Origin: Mycolicibacterium iranicum
GTDB taxonomy: Bacteria; Actinomycetota; Actinomycetes; Mycobacteriales; Mycobacteriaceae
Direction of reading: 5' to 3'
NCBI RefSeq assembly: GCF_002101705.1
Contig: NZ_LQPC01000027.1
Span: forward strand, 62,001 to 126,000
DNA: 64,000 nt
The position numbers were made by a program, and so were the translations under genes. Under the pieces are notes generated by a model, which had not been told where the DNA came from, searched no databases, and saw only the letters and a list, made by a program, of their open reading frames with translations. This document shows, piece after piece, positions 27,672 through 37,319 of this stretch; position 1 is the stretch's first letter; every line of letters begins with the position of its first letter.

Positions 27672-27687
27672 CATCGATTGATCGATG
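27672..27687. promoter_or_regulatory. Dyad upstream of the methyltransferase gene
   Basis: CATCGAT (27672-27678), TG, ATCGATG (27681-27687) is a perfect inverted repeat 35-50 bp upstream of the methyltransferase ATG and 38 bp after the LuxR/TPR gene end. Its size suits a LuxR-type dimer. The regulator encoded just upstream is the obvious candidate (inference). Confidence 0.45.
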
Positions 27688-27724
27688 GAAATCAACGGTC
27701 AGCGGATGGTGCAAATGATGTAGA

Positions 27725-29353
27725 TCAGGTCTGGTCGGTGAGCACACCGTGCTGATGCGCCCAGTTCGCTGCCGCGGTACGGGTCGACACCCCGAGCTTG
27801 GCGTAGATGTTGGCCAGGTGTCGTCCCACGGTTTTGTCCGACAGGTGCAATTGCTGGGCGACCTGCCGGTTGGTCGCGCCGCTGGCGATGCGAGACAGCA
27901 CCTCCAGTTCGCGCCGGGTCAGACCGCCAGGCGTCGGCGTTCCGCAAATTCCGGCGGGCTCGACGCCGAGCTGAGTGTAGATCGCGTCCGCGGTGGCGGC
28001 GTCGGCCGCCGCGGCATCGTGGTCACCGAGTCCGCGCCGCGCCAACGACAGCCATTCGTACACTTCGGCGGTCTCATAGCGGGATTGCTGAATCCGATAC
28101 TCGCGCAGCGCTTTCTGCAGTGCCTCGACCGCCGCGTCGAAACGGCCGCGGCGCACCTCCACGGCCCCGCGGGCGTGTGCCGCCCAGGCCAGAAAGCCGG
28201 GGGTGCCGAATGCCTTTGCATCCTCTTCCAGTTCGGAGCAGTAGCTTTCGGCCTCGTCGAGGGCATCGCGGCCCAGCGCGATCTCCACGGCCGCCCGCAG
28301 AAGGCGAACCCGGGCAAGCCTGTCGCCACCGGCCAGCGCCAACCGGATCGCCGTCCATGCTCCCGCCGAGTCGCCGCGGCGGCACGCCAGCAGCGCCGCA
28401 CCCGGCTGCGGATCCATGCCGAGGGCTCTGGCTTGATCGAAAGCTGTTGCTGCTCCTTCGAAATCGCCTATCAGACGACAGACCTCACCGAGCTGGTAGT
28501 AGCCCTCGGCGGCGGCCCACCCGTTCACCTCCGACAGAGCGTGGCTGGCTCGCTCAAGACGATCCTGCAGAACGCGGTAATCGTCTCGACCATTCGATGC
28601 GACCTGTACCTGAAGCCGATGGACATCACACACCCCGCCGTAGGGCACCGAGCCCGACAGCCCGCACCACTGCTCCATGGACTGTGTCCAGGACCGCATC
28701 CGCGGCAGGTCGGCGAGCTTGTGGGTGTGGTGCAGCACGACGCAGTAGAGGTCGCCGGCCCATTCGATGGGCACCTGGTCGGCGACCAAGGGCAGGATCG
28801 CCTCGTCGATCAGTGCGTAGCCGTCGGCCGTGCGCCTGTCCAGGATCGCTTCCAGCCCGGCGGCGATGAGACCCAGCGCGGTCAGCGCAGGCACGTCCAG
28901 CCGCACCGCCATCTCCCGCAGCGCCCGGACGTGACCCGCGAGAGTGTCGAGGTCCTGCCCCAGTGCCGCCACCACGGCATCGAGATAGACGAGATAGCCG
29001 TGGGCCGGGCTCTCTTCGGCGGCAGCAAGGAGTCTGCGGGCCCGGTTCATCCAGCCCTGGCCGATGTTGACATCACCACGCACCAGCCACGCCAGCGCGA
29101 GCTCGTTCGCTTTCATGGCGGCCGCCACGGGATCGGTTCGGGTGAGGTCCGCGAACACCCGCTCGGCCGCCCGACTCGCCTCCTTGACGTGGCCGAGCCG
29201 CCAGGCCGCGTAGGCGAACGCCTCGAGATCGTCGGTCCGCAGCGACGCGTGCCGACTCGCGAGATCGAAGGCTTCGTAGCTGGCGCGCCAGTCCAACCGC
29301 TGGTGCGCGGCACGCGCGGCGGAAAGCAGATCGGTCTGGCTGTCGGTCAACAT
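27725..29353 (-). CDS. LuxR-family regulator with TPR-like N-terminal region
   Basis: 542 residues. The first 440 are helical repeats of TPR type (for example AAEGYYQLGEVCRLIGDFEG and VEALQKALREYRIQQSRYET). The C-terminal LuxR HTH at about 475-535 contains LTRRELEVLSRIASGATNRQ and LSDKTVGRHLANIYAKLGVS. There is no AAA/LAL ATPase domain, unlike many large LuxR proteins, so the repeats probably sense a ligand or partner directly. It is followed by the methyltransferase gene on the same strand after 87 bp and is divergent from mscR. Confidence 0.85.
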   Translation of the reverse strand: MLTDSQTDLLSAARAAHQRLDWRASYEAFDLASRHASLRTDDLEAFAYAAWRLGHVKEASRAAERVFADLTRTDPVAAAMKANELALAWLVRGDVNIGQGWMNRARRLLAAAEESPAHGYLVYLDAVVAALGQDLDTLAGHVRALREMAVRLDVPALTALGLIAAGLEAILDRRTADGYALIDEAILPLVADQVPIEWAGDLYCVVLHHTHKLADLPRMRSWTQSMEQWCGLSGSVPYGGVCDVHRLQVQVASNGRDDYRVLQDRLERASHALSEVNGWAAAEGYYQLGEVCRLIGDFEGAATAFDQARALGMDPQPGAALLACRRGDSAGAWTAIRLALAGGDRLARVRLLRAAVEIALGRDALDEAESYCSELEEDAKAFGTPGFLAWAAHARGAVEVRRGRFDAAVEALQKALREYRIQQSRYETAEVYEWLSLARRGLGDHDAAAADAATADAIYTQLGVEPAGICGTPTPGGLTRRELEVLSRIASGATNRQVAQQLHLSDKTVGRHLANIYAKLGVSTRTAAANWAHQHGVLTDQT

Positions 29354-29497
29354 CGCGTGTCTACGGTATCGCTCTGCGGGCCACTCGGACGGCTCCTTTA
29401 GCGAGAGCCATCCAATACTTACGGGTCAGCGACGCGGTCTCATGGACATCGGTTTGGACACTGTTCCAACTCCCAGTCGACCTATTAGGGTTCAAGC

Positions 29498-30583
29498 ATG
29501 ACTCAGACGGTGCGCGGTGTGATTTCACGTTCGAAAGCTCAACCGGTCGAGGTGGTCGACATTGTCATCCCTGATCCCGGCCCTGGCGAGGTCGTCGTCG
29601 ACATCCAGGCCTGCGGCGTGTGCCACACCGATCTGACCTACCGCGAAGGCGGGATCAACGACGAGTTCCCGTTCCTGCTCGGCCACGAAGCCGCAGGCCT
29701 GGTGGAGTCCGTCGGCGAAGGCGTCACCAACGTGGCGCCCGGCGACTTCGTGATCCTGAACTGGCGTGCGGTGTGTGGCCAGTGCCGCGCCTGCAAGCGC
29801 GGCCGCCCGCACCTGTGCTTCGACACCTTCAACGCCGCCCAGAAGATGACGCTGACCGATGGCACCGAGCTGACCCCGGCCCTGGGCATCGGCGCCTTCG
29901 CCGACAAGACCCTGGTCCACGAGGGCCAGTGCACCAAGGTCGACGCGGCCGCCGACCCCGCCGCGGCGGGCCTGCTCGGCTGCGGCGTGATGGCCGGCCT
30001 GGGTGCGGCGATCAACACCGGGGCGGTCAACCGCGACGACACCGTCGCCGTGATCGGTTGCGGCGGTGTGGGTGACGCGGCGATTGCCGGTGCGCGACTG
30101 GTCGGAGCCAAGCAGATCATCGCCGTCGACACCGACAACCGCAAGCTCGACTGGGCGCGCGAGTTCGGGGCTACCCACACCATCAACGCCAAGGAACTCG
30201 ATCCGGTGGAAACGATCCAGGACCTCACCGACGGCAACGGCGCCGACGTGGTGATCGACGCCGTCGGCCGTCCCGAGACGTGGAAGCAGGCGTTCTATGC
30301 GCGTGATCTCGCCGGCACCGTCGTCCTGGTCGGCGTGCCGACGCCTGACATGAAGTTGGAGATGCCGTTGATCGACTTCTTCAGCCGCGGTGGGTCGTTG
30401 AAGTCCTCGTGGTACGGCGACTGCCTTCCCGAGCGCGACTTCCCCACCCTCGTCTCGCTGTATCTGGAAGGCCGCTTCCCCCTCGACAAGTTCGTCTCCG
30501 AACGTATCGGGCTCGACCAGATCGAAGACGCGTTTCACAAGATGCATGCCGGTGAGGTCCTGCGCTCGGTGGTGGTCCTCTAG
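29498..30583 (+). CDS. mscR: Mycothiol-dependent formaldehyde dehydrogenase / S-nitrosomycothiol reductase
   Basis: Zinc-dependent medium-chain dehydrogenase that oxidises S-hydroxymethyl-mycothiol and reduces S-nitrosomycothiol with NAD(H). 361 residues, ortholog of Rv2259. The catalytic zinc ligands are Cys39 in ACGVCHTD and His63-Glu64 in LLGHEAAG. The structural zinc ligands are Cys93, Cys96, Cys99 and Cys107. The Rossmann segment is [13 protein letters not shown]. It protects against formaldehyde and nitrosative stress. The downstream MBL-fold gene starts at its stop codon and forms the conserved mscR-Rv2260 pair. Confidence 0.93.
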   Translation: MTQTVRGVISRSKAQPVEVVDIVIPDPGPGEVVVDIQACGVCHTDLTYREGGINDEFPFLLGHEAAGLVESVGEGVTNVAPGDFVILNWRAVCGQCRACKRGRPHLCFDTFNAAQKMTLTDGTELTPALGIGAFADKTLVHEGQCTKVDAAADPAAAGLLGCGVMAGLGAAINTGAVNRDDTVAVIGCGGVGDAAIAGARLVGAKQIIAVDTDNRKLDWAREFGATHTINAKELDPVETIQDLTDGNGADVVIDAVGRPETWKQAFYARDLAGTVVLVGVPTPDMKLEMPLIDFFSRGGSLKSSWYGDCLPERDFPTLVSLYLEGRFPLDKFVSERIGLDQIEDAFHKMHAGEVLRSVVVL

Positions 30584-31206
30584 TGGGCAACATCGCGCGT
30601 CTGGTCACCAGTGGCACCTTCGAACTCGACGGCGGCAGCTGGGACGTCGACAACAACATCTGGCTCGTCGGTGACGACAAGGAGGTGGTGGTCTTCGACG
30701 CGGCTCACACCGCCGACCCCATCATCGAAGCCGTCGGCGGCCGTCACGTGATCGCCGTGGTGTGCACTCACGGGCACAACGACCACGTCACCGTCGCCCC
30801 CCAACTCGGGCAGGCCTTCGACGCGCCGGTGCTCCTACACCCGGCCGATGAGGTGTTGTGGCGAATGACCCACCCCGACAGCGACTTCCGCTCCGTGAAC
30901 GACGGTGAGACTCTGCAGGTCGCCGGCACCGAATTGCGTGGGTTGCACACACCGGGGCACTCCCCCGGCTCGGTCTGCTGGTACGCGCCCGAGCTCACCG
31001 CGGTGTTCAGCGGGGACACTCTGTTCCAGGGCGGGCCGGGCGCGACGGGCCGCTCCTTCTCCGACTTCCCCACCATCCTCGAGTCGATCTCGGGACGTCT
31101 CGGGACACTGCCCGGCGAGACCGTCGTCTATACCGGGCACGGCGATACCACGACCGTCGGCGACGAGATCGTGCACTACGACGAATGGGTGGCAAGGGGA
31201 CATTAG
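30583..31206 (+). CDS. MBL-fold metallo-hydrolase (partner of MscR)
   Basis: 207 residues, starting at a GTG whose first base is the last base of the mscR stop. The metal motif HGHNDH is at 63-68; further ligands are in HTPGHSPGS and GDTLFQGGPG, as in glyoxalase II-type proteins. Relatives next to thiol-dependent formaldehyde dehydrogenases hydrolyse the acyl- or formyl-thiol product, so a role in S-formyl-mycothiol hydrolysis is likely (inference). Ortholog of Rv2260. The stop overlaps the stop of the convergent SHOCT gene. Confidence 0.87.
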   Translation: MGNIARLVTSGTFELDGGSWDVDNNIWLVGDDKEVVVFDAAHTADPIIEAVGGRHVIAVVCTHGHNDHVTVAPQLGQAFDAPVLLHPADEVLWRMTHPDSDFRSVNDGETLQVAGTELRGLHTPGHSPGSVCWYAPELTAVFSGDTLFQGGPGATGRSFSDFPTILESISGRLGTLPGETVVYTGHGDTTTVGDEIVHYDEWVARGH

Positions 31207-31940
31207 CTGCCCAGGACGCGCCGCTTCTCGGCCTGGAATTCGGCCTCGGTCAGCGCGCCTGAATCGCGCAGGGCGGCCAGCGTCTTGAGCTCCTCCATCC
31301 GCACCCCGTGGTCGGAGGGCTGGTAGGTGTTCACCGGAGGTGGGATCGGGCCCGGCCACGACGGCTCGTCGAGACTGATCGGCGCACGGGCCGGCTGCGG
31401 CGCCTGTCCAGCTCGGACCATCCAGAGCACCGCGGCAGCAAGCTCGACGATGCCCGCAGCGAGCAGCGCACCGAACACCCACGGCATCCAACCGGGCGAA
31501 CTGTCGCGACCAAACGCCAGCTGGGGGTTGATGTAGCCGTTGACCTCACCCCCGGTCTTGATGTCGTAGACGCCGTCCTCGGCGATCTGGGCCGTCCATA
31601 CCCGCACGCGCACATCGTTGTTCACCGACGTGACCGAACCCATCACCTCGGTGAGCACCGGGTCGGGCAGGCTGTCGCGGCCCGCCATGTTGATCCGCAG
31701 CGGCGGGACCGGGAAGCCGCCGCCGGAGCTACCGGTAACCGCGGTGTGGAAGTTGATCGTGACCTCGCCGGCGGGCAGATGGAGGCTGCCCGAGCCGGGA
31801 ACCGGGACTTCGCCGTAGGCGTCGAAGTCGTCGAACACCAACGCACCGAGCAGCAGCGACACGATCAGGCCGCCGCCTCCCACGACCAGGGTGCACACGG
31901 CGACGATCGCCGCGATCTTGGGCCCCAGGCGTCTTTTCAC
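31203..31940 (-). CDS. Membrane protein with C-terminal SHOCT domain
   Basis: 245 residues from the GTG at 31940. A transmembrane helix lies at about 8-32 (AAIVAVCTLVVGGGGLIVSL), followed by an extracytoplasmic beta-rich part, a second helix at about 152-170 and a cytosolic tail. The last 30 residues (MEELKTLAALRDSGALTEAE onwards to the end) are a SHOCT motif, a short C-terminal module found in many membrane proteins. The overall function is unknown. It converges on the MBL-fold gene with a shared stop region. Confidence 0.75.
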   Translation of the reverse strand: MKRRLGPKIAAIVAVCTLVVGGGGLIVSLLLGALVFDDFDAYGEVPVPGSGSLHLPAGEVTINFHTAVTGSSGGGFPVPPLRINMAGRDSLPDPVLTEVMGSVTSVNNDVRVRVWTAQIAEDGVYDIKTGGEVNGYINPQLAFGRDSSPGWMPWVFGALLAAGIVELAAAVLWMVRAGQAPQPARAPISLDEPSWPGPIPPPVNTYQPSDHGVRMEELKTLAALRDSGALTEAEFQAEKRRVLGS

Positions 31941-32005
31941 CCGCGAAGTGTGTCACGGCCTCACGTTCGGCGGCGCGTTTGCCGCATGAGTATTACCGTC
32001 GGAGG

Positions 32006-33085
32006 ATGGCGGAGTCGAGCATCGTCGTGCGGCCCGAGCCCACGGACAGCGGCTCTTACAGCGCTGCCCGCCGCCTGCAAGCCGCGGGACTGGCACCAGC
32101 GATCGCCGTGTTCGAAGACGCCGCCGCGGAGGTGCCGATCCCCAAACCGCCGCAACCGATTGTGATCGCCGACTACGGCGCGTCCAACGGGCTGAACTCG
32201 CTGCTGCCCATCGGGGCGGCAATAGCGGTGCTACGCAAGCGAACCCGCCCTGAGCATTCGGTGCTGGTGGCACACACCGACCGTCCGGACAACGATTTCT
32301 CCGAGATGTTCGACAACCTGGAGAACGATCCCGACACCTATCTGCGCAAGGACAGAGCGACTTTCGCCTCCGCCGTGGGCAGGTCTTTCTACTCTCAGAT
32401 CCTTCCTTCGAACAGCGTGAACCTGGGGTGGAGTTCGTGGGCGATCCACTGGCTCAGCCGGGTTCCGTGCGGCATCGAGGGTCACATCCAGGTGAATCAC
32501 TGCTCTGACGAGAAGGTGCGCGCCGCGTTCGCCAACCAGGCCGCGCACGACTGGCACGAGTTCGTCGCGTTCCGCGGCCGCGAGTTGTGCCCGGGCGGTC
32601 GGCTGGTCGTGATGACGATGGCGATCAGCGAGGACGGCGAGTTCGGCTACCGGCCGCTGCTGGCGGCGATTGTGGACACGCTGGCCGAGCTGGCCGGCTG
32701 CGAGCTCATCACCGACAGTGAGGTGGCCGCCATGTGCATTCCCACCGTCGGGCGCCGTGCGGCCGACTTCGCGGCGCCGTTCGCACCCTCGGGGCGTTTC
32801 GAACAGCTCGCCATCGACCGTGTGGAAGTGTTTGACGGCGATGACCGCTTCTGGAGCCGATATCGGATCGACGGTGACTCAGGGGCTTTCGGGGCCAAGT
32901 GGGCCGACTTCGCGCGGGCCGCGGTCTTTCCGGCCTTGCTGAGGGCGCTGCAAAACGATGCGTCGTCTCGCGCTGCGGAACTGCTCGACCGGCTCGAAGC
33001 GGGTGTCGCGCAACGGCTCGCAGCCGCTCCCGAACAGATGCAGATTCCGCTCGCCCACGTGGTTCTGGTCAAACGCCCGAAGTGA
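32006..33085 (+). CDS. SABATH-type SAM-dependent carboxyl methyltransferase
   Basis: 359 residues from the ATG at 32006. The SAM-binding motif is IVIADYGASNGLNSLLP (near residue 53), followed by the family pattern DNDFSEMFDNL and SSWAIHWLSRVP. This is the SABATH family, known for plant salicylate/jasmonate methyltransferases; a mycobacterial member methylates free fatty acids to esters. The substrate here is probably a small acid or fatty acid (inference). GGAGG directly abuts the ATG, too close for normal use, so a downstream start such as the GTG near 32027 is possible. Confidence 0.8.
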   Translation: MAESSIVVRPEPTDSGSYSAARRLQAAGLAPAIAVFEDAAAEVPIPKPPQPIVIADYGASNGLNSLLPIGAAIAVLRKRTRPEHSVLVAHTDRPDNDFSEMFDNLENDPDTYLRKDRATFASAVGRSFYSQILPSNSVNLGWSSWAIHWLSRVPCGIEGHIQVNHCSDEKVRAAFANQAAHDWHEFVAFRGRELCPGGRLVVMTMAISEDGEFGYRPLLAAIVDTLAELAGCELITDSEVAAMCIPTVGRRAADFAAPFAPSGRFEQLAIDRVEVFDGDDRFWSRYRIDGDSGAFGAKWADFARAAVFPALLRALQNDASSRAAELLDRLEAGVAQRLAAAPEQMQIPLAHVVLVKRPK

Positions 33086-33096
33086 TCGGCGCTCGC

Positions 33097-34182
33097 CTAG
33101 CGGATCGTCCCGACGCCCGGGATGAGCGGCAGGTCGAGCGCGGTGACCCAGCCGGGCGACAGATCGTTGACCGCAGGCACGGCGTTGAGTGCGCGCAGTC
33201 CGGTGGCCAGGCATCCCGCGGCTGCTGCGTCGCGTCCCGAACCGTCGGTGAAGCGGAACGCGGTCTCCTGGAAGATGCTCGGCGTGCCCTCGATGTCGAC
33301 CCGGTACACGTCGTTGTCGTTACCGGACGGCCACTCGGGTGCGGCGTCGTTGCCGATCCGGTTAACGTGCTCGAGCTGGATACGCGTCTCCCCCTGATAC
33401 ACCCCGTTGATGGTGAACCGGACCGCGGCGACGTTCCCCGGGGCGATGATGCCCTTGGCTGTCTTGCGCTCGTCCGGTGTCACCCACTTCTCCCAGGTGG
33501 TGCTGATCTCGTCGAGCATGATGCCCGCGGCGTGGGCGATCATCGGAACCGTTGCACCCCAGGCGAATACCAGGATGTCAGGGTTCTCCAGCATTGGCCG
33601 GAACTCCGGCGGCTTGCCGATGCCCATCTCGCGGTCGTAGTCACCCTCGTAGTTGGTGTAGTCCAGCAGTTCGGAGGCTCGGACTTTGCGAACTTCTGAA
33701 CACAGTCCCATGAGGGTCATCGGGAACAGGTCGTTGGCGAATCCGGGGTCGATACCCGTGGTGAAACATGACGACTCACCCAATTCGCAAGCCACGGTGA
33801 TGGGTTCGATCCAGTTGGGCGGGTTCAGATGCATCGTGGGCCAGATCCACGGTGTCATCGCAGTGGAGCAGACATCGATTCCCGCGCGCAGGAAGCGGGT
33901 GATCAGCTCGATGTTGGCGTCAGCATGCGCTGCTGTCGGCCCATAGTGCACGAGTGCGTCCGGCTTGAGGTCGATCAGCGCGTCGATGTCGTCGGTAGCG
34001 GCTAGGCCGAGATCCGTACCGAGCCCGCAGATCTCGCCGACGTCGCGACCGACCTTGTCCGGGTTGCTGACTCCGACCCCGACCAGGTCGAAGCGAGGGT
34101 GCTTGACGACTTCGGCGATCACCATCCTGCCGACGAAACCGGTTCCCCAGATCGCCACACGCTTCACGTCGGATGCGGCCAT
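33097..34182 (-). CDS. DapB-N-like NAD(P)-dependent dehydrogenase
   Basis: 361 residues from the ATG at 34182; 11 more codons are open upstream. A Rossmann motif VAIWGTGFVGRMV begins the protein, followed by the dihydrodipicolinate-reductase-like segment LVGVGVSNPDKVGRDVGEIC. The middle has FTTGIDPGFANDLFP. Relatives include 2,4-diaminopentanoate dehydrogenase and many mycobacterial proteins of unknown substrate. A paralogue with the same layout lies at 42090-43163 beside a Rieske oxygenase. The gene follows the secreted-protein gene by one base, so they are one operon. Confidence 0.75.
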   Translation of the reverse strand: MAASDVKRVAIWGTGFVGRMVIAEVVKHPRFDLVGVGVSNPDKVGRDVGEICGLGTDLGLAATDDIDALIDLKPDALVHYGPTAAHADANIELITRFLRAGIDVCSTAMTPWIWPTMHLNPPNWIEPITVACELGESSCFTTGIDPGFANDLFPMTLMGLCSEVRKVRASELLDYTNYEGDYDREMGIGKPPEFRPMLENPDILVFAWGATVPMIAHAAGIMLDEISTTWEKWVTPDERKTAKGIIAPGNVAAVRFTINGVYQGETRIQLEHVNRIGNDAAPEWPSGNDNDVYRVDIEGTPSIFQETAFRFTDGSGRDAAAAGCLATGLRALNAVPAVNDLSPGWVTALDLPLIPGVGTIR

Positions 34183-34183
34183 C

Positions 34184-34699
34184 TCAGAAGCAGCGTCGCA
34201 GGCCGCCGGGCTCACAGATCAGCGGGTACCTGTCGACCGGGATCGGCAGTGGCTCCTTGAACGACAGTGTGAACGGGATGTTGACGATTCCCGGTTGCAT
34301 ACCGCAGCCGCCGGTGTGCGAGATGCTGCGCGTGCCCGATGTCTCGTTGAATTTGAAGACCTCGACCGTCGGTGCGAAGGTGCCGTCCGGGCACTCCATG
34401 CCCTCCTTCTTCGGTGTCGTGAAGCTCCACATTCCACCGACCAAACGGGCGTCACCACCGGTGAGCCCCTGGGACGGTCCGACGTGAATCTGGCACGCGA
34501 CCGGCAGCTCGAGATTCACCCGCAGATCACCGACCGTGGGAACGCACGACGGGTACATCGTCCACAGTCCCGTTTGCCCCTCGGACACGTAGTTGTAGAT
34601 GCCCTCCATCACCGGGGTGTCTGCCTGCGCAGGGCCGGCAGCTCCCACCGATGCTCCGGCAAGGACGGCGACCGCGGCCAGACCGCGCAGCGTTGTCAT
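34184..34699 (-). CDS. Secreted protein of unknown function
   Basis: 171 residues. The signal peptide ends near AGPAQA-DTPV, so the mature protein has about 145 residues and is exported by Sec. Cysteines occur at SCVP, ACQIH, ECPDG, GGCG, LICEP and RRCF, an even number that suggests disulfides. The mature part looks beta-rich (LWTMYPSCVPTVGDLRVNLE) and resembles the many small secreted proteins of mycobacteria that lack a named family. It lies one base upstream of the DapB-N-like gene on the same strand. Confidence 0.75.
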   Translation of the reverse strand: MTTLRGLAAVAVLAGASVGAAGPAQADTPVMEGIYNYVSEGQTGLWTMYPSCVPTVGDLRVNLELPVACQIHVGPSQGLTGGDARLVGGMWSFTTPKKEGMECPDGTFAPTVEVFKFNETSGTRSISHTGGCGMQPGIVNIPFTLSFKEPLPIPVDRYPLICEPGGLRRCF

Positions 34700-34830
34700 G
34701 CCGAGCAGTATTTCAGTCCGCGGTGGACAAAGTCACGGGTTTGTCGCCTGACTCGCACGACGACGCGTTTTGGCCCTCGACCTATCGGGTAGACGTCCGG
34801 CAGCAAGGTCGAGTCCCGGGGTGGTCGCAT

Positions 34831-36369
34831 ATGGCGAGAATGGCGGTTCGCGCCGCTGTTCTCGTCATGTGTGCCTTGGTGACCTTCGTGAGCGGCTGCT
34901 CGACCGGCGAGCGCGTCGACCTTGGTGAGGGCGCCGGCGGCAGCCTCGTCGCTGCGATCGCCGGCGAGCCCGACCAACTCGACCCGCACAAGACGTCCGC
35001 GTACTTCTCGTTCGAGGTGCTGGAGAACGTCTTCGACACGCTCGTCGAGCCGGATGCGAACCTTCAGATGCAGCCCGCGCTCGCCAACTCGTGGGAGGTC
35101 AGCCCCGACCAGCTGACGTGGACCTTCCGTCTGCGCCCCGGGGTCACGTTCCACGACGGCACACCACTGACCGCCGACGATGTCGTCTTCTCCTACCGGA
35201 GGATCATCGACGAGCAACTCACCAATTCCGACAAGTTCAGCTCGGTGACCGCGGTCGAGGCTCCAGACCCGGCGACGGTGGTGCTACGGGTCAACCGACC
35301 GACGCCGAACATGTTGACCAACCTCGGCGGTTTCAAGGGCATGGCAATCGTGTCGCGCGCCAACGTCGAGAGTGGTCAGATCGCTACCAACCCCATCGGC
35401 ACGGGGCCGTTCCGCTTCCTGGGACAGAAGAGCGGTGACTCGATCTCGCTCGGCGCCAACCCCTCGTACTGGGACGGCCCGCCGGGAGTGTCGGGGGTGA
35501 CCTTCCGATTCATCTCGGAGCCGTCGACGGCGCTGTCGGCGCTACAGGCCGGCGAGATCGACTGGACCGACTCCGTTCCGCCACAACGGGTCACCCAGCT
35601 GCGCGACGACGAATCGCTCGAGCTGGCGGTCACCCCGAGCAACGACTACTGGTATCTGGCGCTCAACGAGGCGCGCGAACCCTGGAACGACGTCCGCGTC
35701 CGTCAGGCGATCGCATACGCGATCGACCGCGACGCGATCGTGCAGGCGACCAGCTACGGCACCGCCGCGAAGAACCAGCTTGCCATCCCGGAAGGCAACC
35801 CGTGGTTCACGCCGTACGACAGGTACAGCTCGGGCGGAGTCGACAAGGCGCGGGACCTGCTGCAGGAGGCCGGCGCTGCGCCCCCGAGCCTCGACATGCT
35901 GGTCACCACCGAATATCCGGAGACAGTGACTGCGGCCCAGATCATCGCGGACAACCTTGCACCCCTCGGCATCACGGTCAACATTCGTACCGTCGACTTC
36001 GCCACGTGGCTCGACGAGCAGAACTCGGGCAACTTCGACATGCTCATGATGGGGTGGCTCGGCAATATCGATCCTGACGACTTCTACTACGCCCAGCACC
36101 ACACCGACGGCACGAGCAATGCTCAGAAATTCTCCAACCCCGAGGTGGACCGCCTGCTCGACGCCGGGCGCGTCGACACCGACGAGACGAGCCGGAAAGC
36201 CGTCTATGCCAAGGCCGCAACCCTGATCGCCGACGAGGTCAGCTACATCTACCTGTACAACCCCTCGGTGATCCAGGCCTGGAATCCTGCGCTGTCCGGC
36301 TACGAGGCGCGACGCGACGGCGCGGTGCGCTTCCGCAGCGCGACACTGAACGCAGACGGGGGGACGTAG
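34831..36369 (+). CDS. Peptide ABC transporter substrate-binding lipoprotein
   Basis: 512 residues from the ATG at 34831 (an ATG at 34840 is close by). A signal segment ends in the lipobox VSGC, giving a lipid-anchored protein on the outer membrane face. The SBP_bac_5 pattern is clear: LDPHKTSAYFSFEVLENVFD, TFRLRPGVTFHDGTPLTADD and VRQAIAYAIDRDAIVQ. It delivers peptides, or possibly other ligands such as heme as reported for mycobacterial DppA. First gene of a four-gene operon with the order A-B-C-D known from dppABCD. Confidence 0.9.
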   Translation: MARMAVRAAVLVMCALVTFVSGCSTGERVDLGEGAGGSLVAAIAGEPDQLDPHKTSAYFSFEVLENVFDTLVEPDANLQMQPALANSWEVSPDQLTWTFRLRPGVTFHDGTPLTADDVVFSYRRIIDEQLTNSDKFSSVTAVEAPDPATVVLRVNRPTPNMLTNLGGFKGMAIVSRANVESGQIATNPIGTGPFRFLGQKSGDSISLGANPSYWDGPPGVSGVTFRFISEPSTALSALQAGEIDWTDSVPPQRVTQLRDDESLELAVTPSNDYWYLALNEAREPWNDVRVRQAIAYAIDRDAIVQATSYGTAAKNQLAIPEGNPWFTPYDRYSSGGVDKARDLLQEAGAAPPSLDMLVTTEYPETVTAAQIIADNLAPLGITVNIRTVDFATWLDEQNSGNFDMLMMGWLGNIDPDDFYYAQHHTDGTSNAQKFSNPEVDRLLDAGRVDTDETSRKAVYAKAATLIADEVSYIYLYNPSVIQAWNPALSGYEARRDGAVRFRSATLNADGGT

Positions 36370-36371
36370 CC

Positions 36372-37319
36372 GTGGTGCTTCGGTTCGTCGCGCGCCGACT
36401 TGTGTACTCGGCGGTGGTGCTGTTCGGGGTCTTGGTCGTGGTGTTCGCACTCGTGCACCTGGTACCGGGCGACCCGGTGCGGATCGCCCTGGGCACCCGC
36501 TACACCCCGGAGGCCTACGAGGCGCTTCGCTCGGCCAGCGGTCTCGACCGCCCGCTGATCTCGCAGTTCTTCGGCTACATCGGCTCGGCGCTGACCGGGG
36601 ATCTGGGTGTCAGCTTCCGCAACGGCGACCCCGTCACCATCACGTTGTTGGAGCGGCTGCCCGCCACGCTGTCATTGGGTTTCGCCGGCATCGTCATCGC
36701 TCTGGCGCTCGCCCTGCCCGCGGGCATCTACTCCGCACTGCGCGAGGGCAAGCTCAGCGACGTCATCGTCCGTGTCACAAGCCAGTTCGGCGTCTCGATC
36801 CCGGATTTCTGGATGGGCATCCTGCTGATCGCGCTGTTCTCGACGGTGCTCGGCTGGCTTCCCACCTCGGGATACCGGCCGCTGTTCGACGACCCGGCCG
36901 GCTGGCTGCGCCACATCATCCTGCCCGGCGTGACGATCGGCTTGGTCGCAGCGGCGATCCTGACCCGGTACGTGCGATCCGCCGTGCTGGAGGTGGCCGC
37001 GTCGGGCTATGTGCGCACCGCCCGCTCGAAAGGTTTGTCGCCGCGCGTCGTGACGTTCCGACACACCGTACGTAATGCGCTCGTCCCGATCCTGACCATC
37101 ACAGGCATCCAGCTGGCGACGCTGTTGGGCGGCGTCATCGTCGTCGAGGTGGTGTTCGCCTGGCCGGGCCTGGGCCGCTTGGTGTTCAACGCGGTCGCCG
37201 CCCGCGACTACCCGCTGATCCAGGGGGCGGTCCTGCTGATCGCCGCACTGTTCCTGTTGATCAATCTGCTCGTCGACGTGCTCTACGCCGTCGTTGACCC
37301 GAGGATTCGACTGGGATGA
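36372..37319 (+). CDS. Peptide ABC transporter permease, first subunit
   Basis: 315 residues starting at a GTG two bases after the binding-protein stop. The first helix carries the OppB/DppB hallmark LVVVFALVHLVPGDPVRIAL. The EAA-type loop that contacts the ATPase is AASGYVRTARSKGLSPRVVT. Six transmembrane helices are expected. Its stop overlaps the next permease gene by four bases. Confidence 0.92.
   Translation: MVLRFVARRLVYSAVVLFGVLVVVFALVHLVPGDPVRIALGTRYTPEAYEALRSASGLDRPLISQFFGYIGSALTGDLGVSFRNGDPVTITLLERLPATLSLGFAGIVIALALALPAGIYSALREGKLSDVIVRVTSQFGVSIPDFWMGILLIALFSTVLGWLPTSGYRPLFDDPAGWLRHIILPGVTIGLVAAAILTRYVRSAVLEVAASGYVRTARSKGLSPRVVTFRHTVRNALVPILTITGIQLATLLGGVIVVEVVFAWPGLGRLVFNAVAARDYPLIQGAVLLIAALFLLINLLVDVLYAVVDPRIRLG

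Noticed and set aside
27749..29401. 550-codon plus-strand frame opposite the LuxR/TPR gene
   Set aside because: The minus strand encodes a clear LuxR HTH; the plus frame has no motif.
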